The notes below the pieces were generated by a model that saw only the letters and a program-made list of their open reading frames with translations, had not been told where the DNA came from and did no database searches. From Halovenus sp. (GTDB taxonomy: Archaea; Halobacteriota; Halobacteria; Halobacteriales; Haloarculaceae): a DNA stretch of 15,480 bases. Below, in pieces: positions 1 through 5,979 of the stretch. The translations under genes were made by a program, and so were the position numbers. Numbering within the stretch: the first letter of the stretch is position 1; each line of letters starts with the position of its first letter. The DNA lies in assembly GCA_003551265.1 (NCBI GenBank), contig PUMG01000003.1, positions 1 through 15,480 on the forward strand. Reading direction: 5' to 3'.

Positions 1-83
1 ACGCGTGGGTGTACGTCGCTCGGTCCCGGTCCCATCAGTGTCCGCTGCGGCGGCGTCAACTCGCTAACGTCTGGTTGCTCCAT
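1..83 (-). CDS. Class V aminotransferase (alanine-glyoxylate / serine-pyruvate type), N-terminal fragment
   Basis: Only the first 27 codons are in the window; the gene continues past base 1. Read leftward from the ATG at 81-83, the peptide begins MEQPDVSELTPPQRTLMGPG and continues PSDVHPR. The GPGPSDVHPR stretch at residues 18-27 is the typical start of the PLP-dependent class V family that includes alanine-glyoxylate and serine-pyruvate aminotransferases. In the family this segment opens the fold near the active site; the PLP lysine lies outside the window. The start is supported by a TATA-like AAAA-rich box at 104-112, about 27 nt upstream, which fits a leaderless transcript. It is divergent from the epimerase gene. 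The exact substrate cannot be told from the fragment. Confidence 0.8.
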   Translation of the reverse strand, partial: MEQPDVSELTPPQRTLMGPGPSDVHPR

Positions 84-103
84 GTTGGCGCTTGAACGTG
101 GGG

Positions 104-112
104 GTCAAAAGG
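104..112 (-). promoter_or_regulatory. TATA-like box for the aminotransferase gene
   Basis: On the minus strand the sequence reads CCTTTTGAC, centred about 27 nt before the ATG at 83. There is no Shine-Dalgarno sequence between, so transcription probably starts at or next to the start codon. This is inferred from spacing and composition only. Confidence 0.4.
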
Positions 113-239
113 CATCGCGATTCGTCTTTTTTCCTTCGTATGGGCTAACATATCAGGAGGATAAATTCCTTCGTGTGTACCAGTACGTCGGCGACAGACA
201 GTCCAAAACACACATTTGCATACGTCCAGAGACAGGCGT

Positions 240-1160
240 ATGGACCTCAGCGGAAAGCGACTGGTCGTCACTGGCGGGGCAGGATTCGTCGGTTCACACC
301 TCGCAGACCGCCTCACAACAGACAACGACGTGTTCGTCGTCGACGACTGCTCGAACGGAAAACGGGAGTTTGTCCCGGAGCAGGCAACCTTCTATGAGGG
401 TGACCTGACCGAACCTGCTGTCGTTGCCGACGCCATCACGCCCGACACCGACGCAGTGTTTCACTTCGCCGCCGCAAAAGCCGTCAACACTGACCACCCC
501 CGGAGACAGTTCGAGGACAACACCGCAATGACGTACAACGTTCTCGAACGGATGGACGAGACCGACGTCGGCCGACTCATCTACACCTCCTCTTCCACAG
601 TGTACGGCGAGGCTCCTCGGCCGACACCGGAGGATTTCGCACCACTGGAGCCGATCAGTCCCTACGGTGCGAGCAAACTCGCCGAAGAAGGGCTGGTTTC
701 GACGTACGCCCACAGCCACGGAATCCAGGCGTGGGTGTTTCGCTTCGCCAACGTCGTCGGTCCGCGTCTCCGGGGTGCCGTCATCCCCGATTTCATCGAC
801 AAGCTCCGCGAGAATCCCGACAGACTGGTTATTCTCGGCGACGGCAGACAGGAGAAGTCGTACATGCACGTTAGCGAGTGTCTCGACGCGATGTGTTTCG
901 TCGTCCGTGAGGCCGACGACGACCTGAATGTGCTCAACCTCGGCACGCGGACGACCACGTCGGTCGACAGAATCGCGGCCATCGTGAGCGAGGAACTCGG
1001 CCTGGAGCCGACGTACGAATACACGGGTGGCGAGCGTGGCTGGACCGGCGATGTCCCACGAATGCGACTGTCTGTCGAGAAACTCGCCGGACTCGGCTGG
1101 GAGTCGTCACAGTCGAGCGACGATGCCGTCAGACAGGCAGCGTGTGAACTAATCGAGTAG
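240..1160 (+). CDS. NAD-dependent epimerase/dehydratase (UDP-glucose 4-epimerase-like, extended SDR)
   Basis: A 306-residue extended short-chain dehydrogenase/reductase, full length for the GalE/RmlB-like group. The NAD-binding Rossmann motif TGGAGFVG is at residues 10-17, an acidic VVDD at 33-36 should bind the NAD ribose, and FHFAAAK is near 74-80. The catalytic set is visible as TSSSTVYG (116-123) and YGASK with Y142 and K146. The later IPDFIDK and ILGDGRQEKSYMHV segments match the sugar-nucleotide-binding half. It most likely epimerises or dehydrates a nucleotide sugar for cell-surface glycans; the exact substrate is not readable. I chose the ATG at 240, which begins the fold directly (MDLSGKRLVVTGG), over an in-frame TTG at 216. 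It stands alone, divergent from the aminotransferase. Confidence 0.88.
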   Translation: MDLSGKRLVVTGGAGFVGSHLADRLTTDNDVFVVDDCSNGKREFVPEQATFYEGDLTEPAVVADAITPDTDAVFHFAAAKAVNTDHPRRQFEDNTAMTYNVLERMDETDVGRLIYTSSSTVYGEAPRPTPEDFAPLEPISPYGASKLAEEGLVSTYAHSHGIQAWVFRFANVVGPRLRGAVIPDFIDKLRENPDRLVILGDGRQEKSYMHVSECLDAMCFVVREADDDLNVLNLGTRTTTSVDRIAAIVSEELGLEPTYEYTGGERGWTGDVPRMRLSVEKLAGLGWESSQSSDDAVRQAACELIE

Positions 1161-1198
1161 CGGTGATTCGAGACGCTTCAGTTCAATTGAATGGCAAG

Positions 1199-1206
1199 TT
1201 TTATTA
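1199..1206 (+). promoter_or_regulatory. TATA box of the small CxxC gene
   Basis: TTTTATTA lies about 28 nt before the ATG at 1231 in an AT-rich patch within GC-rich surroundings. This is the expected spacing for a leaderless haloarchaeal transcript and supports the 43-residue gene downstream as real. Confidence 0.5.
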
Positions 1207-1230
1207 CTGCTTGTTCTCGTTCGTGTGATA

Positions 1231-1362
1231 ATGGGTCGAAACGGGGGGCCGCTTCGAGACTGCTGCAACTGTGGACGGACGTTCAACAAACGTATCAATC
1301 CTCACTGCCCAGTGTGCAAGACAGCGAGTAGCTCGGAAACAGAAGGGGGAGGGGTGAGCTGA
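1231..1362 (+). CDS. 43-residue CxxC zinc-ribbon microprotein
   Basis: The predicted peptide begins MGRNGGPLRDCCNCGRTFNK. It has two cysteine pairs, C11-x2-C14 (with an extra C12) and C26-P-V-C29, 11 residues apart. This is the layout of a minimal zinc ribbon of the kind abundant in haloarchaea. After the second pair there is a short Ser/Glu/Gly-rich tail. The start is an ATG 28 nt after a TTTTATTA box, with no Shine-Dalgarno. It is 70 nt downstream of the epimerase and convergent with the S9 peptidase. I do not recognise a named family. Zinc binding is inferred from the cysteines, and the partner (nucleic acid or protein) is unknown. Confidence 0.65.
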   Translation: MGRNGGPLRDCCNCGRTFNKRINPHCPVCKTASSSETEGGGVS

Positions 1363-1422
1363 CAGGACAACTCCGGACAGCTTCTGGCCGTCAGTAGCGC
1401 GAGGAGTTGCCGATTCGTTCAG

Positions 1423-3501
1423 TCACTTGCTATCTTCGTCTTCGTCCTCGCCCTCGTTTTCCTCATCCTCTTCACCCGCGCTCAAGTCGGCGTCGTCGTC
1501 GCGGTCGAGCGCTCGCGGGACGTCGTGATACTCCGAGTAGCCGTCGAACCAGCGAGCGATGCGTTCGATGCGGTCGACGATGTGGCCGGGTTGCCCACTT
1601 CGAGAGAGTTCGTGTCCCTCCTCGGGATAGCGGACGAAGCGCGTGTCGACGTCGTGTTTGCAGAGGATGCGGTAGAACAGCTCTGCGGTACAGGCGGGCG
1701 TCCGGTAGTCGTCGTCGCTGTGGAGGACGAGCGTCGGTGTCTCGACCTTGTGGGCGTGCCCCGTCGGTGACTGCTCCCAGAGGAACTCTGGTTCTTCCCA
1801 CGGTGTCGTATCGAAATCGCCCTCGACGAGGGTGTACGCCATGTCTGTCGAGCCGTAAAAGCCAGTGAGGTCGTAGACGCCACGCTGAGACACCGCAGCC
1901 TCGAAGAAGTCGGTCTGGCCAACCATCCATCCGGTCATGAACCCGCCGAAACTCCCGCCGGTCAGAAACGCCTGCGTCTCGTCGACGTACGCTCGCTCGG
2001 TGACTTCCTCGACACCAGCCATGACGTCGCTCATGGTCACGTCGCCCCACTCACGCTCGATAGCCGCCATGAACTCCTCGCCGTAGCCCGCCGACCCGCG
2101 AGGGTTCGACCAGAAGACGACGTAGCCACGGGCGGCCAGCGTCTGGAACTCGTGCCACATCGTCCCGCTGGTCGTCCACATGCCGTGAGGACCGCCGTGG
2201 ACCTCGACGACGAACGGGTACTGTTCGTCGGCATCGAAATCAGGTGGTGTCAGCAGCCACCCCTGCAACTCGACGCCGTCGTTGGTGTAGATGAGTTCTT
2301 CGGGCTGTGAAACCGCACGGTCGTCGAGCAACTCCGCGTTGAGACGGGTCAGTCGGTGTTCCTCGGCCCCGCCGAGTGTCGAGACGAACAGGTCGCCAGG
2401 GTGGTCCCACTCGCTTCGGACGAACGCAACGAGGTCGTCGCCGATGTGGGCCGCGTCGATGCTGCTCCAGTCGTCGCGCAGCACGCGCGTCGGCTCATCA
2501 CCATCCCAATCGACACGCCAGAGCGCCGTTGCGCCTTCGTCGGGCGTCGTGAAGAACAGCGTCTCCTCGTCGGGACCCCACTGGGGAGCGGCGGCATACC
2601 CGAGCGTTCGGTCGAGATTCGCGGTCGGATGGGCAACCTCGCCCGTCTCGGCGTCGAGCACCTTCAACTCGGTCTGCTGGAGCGACGCCTGGTCTTCGTC
2701 GGTGAACAGATGTGCAATACGACCGTCCGCAGTCGCCGCCAGTCCCTGCCCCCACCCGGTCGTGGTGTGCAGCGTCTCCGTTTCGTCGGTATCGAGGTCG
2801 TGGGCGATAATCTCGTACTCGTAGGAGTCGTCGGGGTCCGGGTCACCGACGCTTTTCGTGTAATACAGCGTCGTCTCGTCACCCCACGTCGGACTGGCGT
2901 AGTCCCAGTCACCGTCGGTGAGACGCTCGGTCTCGTCCTCGTCGTCAGGCCGGTCCCCACCAAGTGTGACAGTGTAGACGTGGCTTCGCGTGCCGTCGAA
3001 GTATCGCTGCATCGAGCGATACACCGTCCGGTCGATGACGCGAGGGTCCGGTGTCTCCGGTTCGAACTCCTCGGGAACTTCGATGTCACGCTCTTCTTCT
3101 CGGTCCTCCTCACTTGCACCCTGAACGAACGCGATCTGTGTGCCGTCGGGCGACCACTCGATGTCGCGGACGCCGCCAGCGACGTTCGTGACCTGTCGTG
3201 CCTCGCCGCCAGCGGTGGGGACGACCCACAGCTGTGGGCGGTCGTCGTCCGCTCCGCGCGTCGAGACGAACGCAAGGCGGTCACCGCTCGGACTCCACCG
3301 GGGCTGACTGTCGACGCCCTCCTCGATGGTGAATCGCCGGAGTTCCTCGCCACCTGTCGCCGCGAGGTAGATAGTCGCCGCGTAGGACTCTTCGTCTTCG
3401 GGAACCTTCCGGACAAACGCGACGGAGTCGCCCTCGGGCGAAACCTGTGGGTCTTCTACCTGCACGATGTCGTGAAAATCTGCCGCCTCGATTCGCTCCA
3501 T
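1423..3501 (-). CDS. S9 family serine peptidase (prolyl oligopeptidase / acylaminoacyl-peptidase type)
   Basis: A 692-residue cytoplasmic-type peptidase with no signal peptide. Roughly residues 10-395 form a beta-propeller with repeated WSPSGD/WSPDG/WGPDE blades (70, 116 and 308). This is followed by an alpha/beta-hydrolase domain. HGGPHG at 435-440 contributes to the oxyanion region and GGSFGG carries the nucleophile S517. The SDDDYRTP segment gives the likely catalytic D598, and EEGHEL gives H630. The family cleaves short peptides or removes acylated N-terminal residues. The C-terminus ends in an unusually acidic tail (about 667-692), typical of a salt-in cytoplasm. AGGTGG next to the ATG is too close to act as a ribosome site. 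An oligo-T patch about 27 nt upstream (3524-3534) suggests a leaderless start. It lies 57 nt after the membrane-protein gene on the same strand and may be partly co-transcribed with it. Confidence 0.92.
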   Translation of the reverse strand: MERIEAADFHDIVQVEDPQVSPEGDSVAFVRKVPEDEESYAATIYLAATGGEELRRFTIEEGVDSQPRWSPSGDRLAFVSTRGADDDRPQLWVVPTAGGEARQVTNVAGGVRDIEWSPDGTQIAFVQGASEEDREEERDIEVPEEFEPETPDPRVIDRTVYRSMQRYFDGTRSHVYTVTLGGDRPDDEDETERLTDGDWDYASPTWGDETTLYYTKSVGDPDPDDSYEYEIIAHDLDTDETETLHTTTGWGQGLAATADGRIAHLFTDEDQASLQQTELKVLDAETGEVAHPTANLDRTLGYAAAPQWGPDEETLFFTTPDEGATALWRVDWDGDEPTRVLRDDWSSIDAAHIGDDLVAFVRSEWDHPGDLFVSTLGGAEEHRLTRLNAELLDDRAVSQPEELIYTNDGVELQGWLLTPPDFDADEQYPFVVEVHGGPHGMWTTSGTMWHEFQTLAARGYVVFWSNPRGSAGYGEEFMAAIEREWGDVTMSDVMAGVEEVTERAYVDETQAFLTGGSFGGFMTGWMVGQTDFFEAAVSQRGVYDLTGFYGSTDMAYTLVEGDFDTTPWEEPEFLWEQSPTGHAHKVETPTLVLHSDDDYRTPACTAELFYRILCKHDVDTRFVRYPEEGHELSRSGQPGHIVDRIERIARWFDGYSEYHDVPRALDRDDDADLSAGEEDEENEGEDEDEDSK

Positions 3502-3558
3502 GCCACCTGGTTGTGAGACCAGCGCAAAAAACTGACTGATACGGAGGCTCGTGAGCCG

Positions 3559-4026
3559 TTACAGTTCACCGAGTCGCAGCGTCTCCTGTTCGGGTGCGTC
3601 GTCGTCGAACAGCCAGACGAACACCGGGATGTAACAGAGCCAGGCGAATACGTACGTCAGGGCAGTGGCAGTGCTTCGCGTGTCCAGGCCCACGACGAAC
3701 CCGTCGATGAGACCGACAACGAGGACGAGTCCTGCGAGGACCACGACGGACGGTCTGTCGAGCCAGTCGTAGACAACGCCGATGAGCGACCCGATAATGT
3801 AACAGAGTACGTACCGTCCGAGCGCCGCACCGCCGAGGGACAGGTAGAAGTACACCGAAACCGAGAGACTGGAGTCGATGCCAGCGAGCTGGACGACCGT
3901 TTCCAGCCGACCGACGAAGTCGTCCTGGACGCGGAGCAGGCTCACGACGACGAGTACGGCCGTCAACAGCCCGACCACGCGTCCGGCTTTGACTCCTACG
4001 TGGGCAGGGTCCTGTTGTTCGACCAT
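3559..4026 (-). CDS. Small four-helix membrane protein, function unknown
   Basis: A 155-residue protein with about four hydrophobic segments near residues 15-31, 57-87, 93-114 and 119-139. The N-terminus is short and hydrophilic and the tail is acidic (DDDAPEQE). I do not recognise a family. The open frame extends upstream to 4095, but that would overlap the YbjQ gene by more than 50 nt. The ATG at 4024-4026 leaves a 13-nt gap after the YbjQ stop, which is the usual spacing inside an operon, so I prefer it. The residue pattern suggests an integral membrane protein with no visible catalytic motif. Co-transcription with YbjQ is the only functional hint. Confidence 0.7.
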   Translation of the reverse strand: MVEQQDPAHVGVKAGRVVGLLTAVLVVVSLLRVQDDFVGRLETVVQLAGIDSSLSVSVYFYLSLGGAALGRYVLCYIIGSLIGVVYDWLDRPSVVVLAGLVLVVGLIDGFVVGLDTRSTATALTYVFAWLCYIPVFVWLFDDDAPEQETLRLGEL

Positions 4027-4039
4027 CAGAGCTGACACA

Positions 4040-4354
4040 TCACGCCAGTCGAACGGCCGTCCCGTACGCGATGACCTCCGAACCGCTACTCGCAATCTGT
4101 GAGCTTTCGAGCCGGACGTTGACGACGGCGTCGGCGTCCATCTCGCGGGCGTCGACGACCATCCGTTCGAGCGCCTCGTCGCGGGCTTTCGTCAGCAACT
4201 CGGAGTAGGCCTTCAACTCGCCGCCTGCGAGGTTGCGGATGCTCTGTGTGATGTCACGGCCGACATTCCGGGCCTCCACCGTGTTTCCACGGGCGATGCC
4301 GAGTGCTTCCTCGATTTCCTCTCCGGGAATCGTTTCTGTCGTGACGACGTACAT
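4040..4354 (-). CDS. YbjQ/UPF0145 family protein
   Basis: A 104-residue protein beginning MYVVTTETIPGEEIEEALGI, with ARNVGRDITQSIRNLAGGEL, MDADAVVNVR and a terminal SEVIAYGTAVRL. This is the full pattern of the UPF0145/YbjQ family, small oligomeric proteins sometimes called heavy-metal-binding-domain proteins. Their biochemical role is not established. The reading frame is open to 4402, but the conserved N-terminus begins at the ATG 4352-4354. A TACTTTTGTA box at 4377-4386 lies about 27 nt upstream, so the longer form is unlikely. It heads a leftward pair with the membrane protein, 13 nt apart, and shares a divergent promoter region with the DUF2797 gene. Confidence 0.88.
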   Translation of the reverse strand: MYVVTTETIPGEEIEEALGIARGNTVEARNVGRDITQSIRNLAGGELKAYSELLTKARDEALERMVVDAREMDADAVVNVRLESSQIASSGSEVIAYGTAVRLA

Positions 4355-4376
4355 ACCCGACAGTATCCGGGATGAC

Positions 4377-4386
4377 ATACAAAAGT
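4377..4386 (-). promoter_or_regulatory. TATA-like box of the YbjQ operon
   Basis: The minus strand reads TACTTTTGTA, centred about 27 nt upstream of the YbjQ ATG at 4354. It fixes the short start for YbjQ and implies a leaderless transcript. Confidence 0.5.
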
Positions 4387-4449
4387 ATCCGTCCGGTATC
4401 AACGTGCCAGAGCGAGTAAGCTTTGTGCCCGGACGGACTACGGTGTGTC

Positions 4450-5214
4450 GTGCAAGTTGTCGGCTACGAGACGACTGAACTCAGTAACTCCGTTCCCGCC
4501 ACACTGTTGGTCGCCAGCGACGGTACCGTTAGACGCGAACCGCTCGCTCCCGGCGTTGCACTCTCGTACCGCCTCGGTGAGCGTCACTGTGCTGGCGTCG
4601 TTGAGGACGAGACTCACACAGCCTGTTCCAGTGAGTCAGCGCCGTACTGTGACCGCCACACCTTCCGGTGGGCCTGTGCGCTGTGTACTGGTGAGTGCGA
4701 GATGCCGCTCCCGACGTGTCACGAAGCGCATGCCGTCTACCTCGCTGCGTTCGCTCCGGCGACGTTCAAAGTGGGTGTGACGCGCTCGTGGCGGCTGGAG
4801 ACCCGCCTCCGTGAACAGGGTGCAGACCGGGCGGCCCACCTCCGAACGGTCGAGGACGGCCGTATCGCGAGACAGATCGAAGCGGACATTGCGACCGACA
4901 TCGGTGACCGGGTCCGCGTTCCGACGAAGATTCGTGGGCTTCACCGGAGTGTCGACGACGCCGCGTGGGAGAGTTTGCTCGCCGGGTTCGACCCGCTCGA
5001 CACGTTCAGCTTCGAGTACGGACTCGACCTCGACGAACGCCCGATGGCCGAGACGGTTGCGACTGGCACCGTGCGAGGAACGAAAGGACGAGTTCTGGTC
5101 CTCGAACTCGGCGGGAGCACGTACGCGGTCGACCTGCGTGACCTCGTCGGCTACGAACTCACGGACGGAGACACTGACCGGGCGCTGCAGTCGAGTTTTG
5201 CTGCGTTCAGATGA
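4450..5214 (+). CDS. DUF2797 family protein
   Basis: A 254-residue protein matching the archaeal DUF2797 pattern. The N-terminal part (1-60) begins VQVVGYETTE. A cysteine-rich central part follows (C47, C59, C67, C76-x2-C79-x3-C83, C90), likely to bind metal. Next is an AVYLAAF...FKVGVTR...R..EQGA segment at about 95-125. The C-terminal part (about 195-254) looks like a small beta-rich domain (TGTVRGTKGRVLVLELGG). The YLAAF/KVGVT/R pattern resembles the start of a GIY-YIG nuclease fold; this is my inference, and the usual distal catalytic Glu is not obvious. I chose the GTG at 4450, where the conserved N-terminus begins, over a TTG at 4423. Cellular role unknown. Confidence 0.8.
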   Translation: MQVVGYETTELSNSVPATLLVASDGTVRREPLAPGVALSYRLGERHCAGVVEDETHTACSSESAPYCDRHTFRWACALCTGECEMPLPTCHEAHAVYLAAFAPATFKVGVTRSWRLETRLREQGADRAAHLRTVEDGRIARQIEADIATDIGDRVRVPTKIRGLHRSVDDAAWESLLAGFDPLDTFSFEYGLDLDERPMAETVATGTVRGTKGRVLVLELGGSTYAVDLRDLVGYELTDGDTDRALQSSFAAFR

Positions 5215-5364
5215 TACTGCCAGAGTGACACTCCCACAACGAGAGCCACCGAGTCGGCCAACGTCGTCAATGTTGTGTCCGTCGACGTTCCCGTGATCGA
5301 GGGAGTTCATCGTCGAGGTAGCACAATCGCCACCCTCATACCGCTGGACGACAGCACATCGAAC

Positions 5365-5850
5365 ATGATTCGCATCGTCTGGGGGACGGGCACCGGCGAC
5401 ACCGCGAAGGCGTCGTTCGACTCGGCGCTCGCGGCAGCGAACGTCCACCAGTACAATCTCCGGACGCTCTCTTCGGTGATTCCAGCCGACGTGCCGCTCG
5501 AAGTCGTCGACACTGCTCCAGACCTCGGACCGACCGGGAACGCCATCGATGTTGTCATGGCGAGACAGACCAGCTCTCCTGGAACAGCTGCTGCGGCAGG
5601 GGTTGCGTGGACCCGAACGGACGACAGCTCGGGCATCTTCTACGAGGTTGAACACCCCGACCGCGAGGTGGTCAGCGAGCGCCTCCAGCTGGGCATCGAA
5701 CACGGCTGTCGGCTTCGAGACATCGAACCCGACGTCGAGACGAAAATCGTCGACACAGAAGCCGAATCCGGACAGTACGTGACGGCAGTCGTGCTGGCCG
5801 TCTACGGTGAGAGTAAACCACTGCTGACACTGACAGACAAAAAAATCTGA
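5365..5850 (+). CDS. pdaD: Pyruvoyl-dependent arginine decarboxylase
   Basis: A 161-residue protein matching the archaeal PvlArgDC family (about 150-165 residues). It makes agmatine from arginine for polyamine synthesis and, in archaea, for agmatidine modification of tRNA-Ile2. The N-terminal MIRIVWGTGT is followed by NLRTLSSVIP. The Ser-Ser at residues 36-37 matches the self-cleavage site at which the family generates its pyruvoyl group, splitting the chain into beta and alpha subunits. GTAAAAGVAW (73-82) and GIFYE with E94, the probable catalytic Glu, follow. The frame is open back to a GTG at 5275, but the conserved domain begins at the ATG 5365. No strong promoter is visible; CTCATACC about 27 nt upstream is a weak candidate. 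Confidence 0.87.
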   Translation: MIRIVWGTGTGDTAKASFDSALAAANVHQYNLRTLSSVIPADVPLEVVDTAPDLGPTGNAIDVVMARQTSSPGTAAAAGVAWTRTDDSSGIFYEVEHPDREVVSERLQLGIEHGCRLRDIEPDVETKIVDTEAESGQYVTAVVLAVYGESKPLLTLTDKKI

Positions 5851-5856
5851 TATTTT
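5841..5856 (+). terminator. Possible oligo-T terminator after pdaD
   Basis: AAAAAT, the TGA stop and ATTTT form a short AT-only inverted repeat ending in four T residues just after the stop codon. Archaeal terminators are mainly oligo-T tracts, so this is plausible but weak. Confidence 0.25.
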
Positions 5857-5948
5857 CACAGAAGAATCAAGGCGGATGCCACGGGGCTGGACCCCGAGGC
5901 AGTTGACCGCCTGCAACTGCTCTCGAACATCCACGATACCTACCAAAA

Positions 5949-5955
5949 GATTTTA
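5949..5955 (+). promoter_or_regulatory. TATA-like box of the LEA2 gene
   Basis: The sequence GATTTTA lies 25-31 nt before the ATG at 5980. This supports that ATG over the GTG at 5971 and points to a leaderless transcript. Confidence 0.45.
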
Positions 5956-5979
5956 CCGGGTGACCACTTTGTGCGGGCA

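Noticed and set aside
138..165. AGGAGGATAAAT near 155-166 as a strong ribosome-binding site for an unannotated gene
   Set aside because: No plausible start codon with a protein-like frame follows at the right distance; the frames here are short and not acidic.
2356..3516. 386-codon open frame on the plus strand inside the S9 peptidase gene
   Set aside because: It is an antisense shadow of a gene with a full catalytic triad; its translation is Arg/Val-rich and lacks any recognisable motif.
4636..5946. Long open frame on the minus strand opposite DUF2797 and pdaD (436 codons)
   Set aside because: It spans two well-supported genes on the other strand, has an Arg/Val/Ser-rich translation with no domain, and arises from the strong codon bias of haloarchaeal genes.
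5971..5979. GTG start for the LEA2 gene
   Set aside because: The ATG at 5980 has better spacing from the TATA-like box and directly precedes the MNRKR anchor; the GTG would add only three residues.
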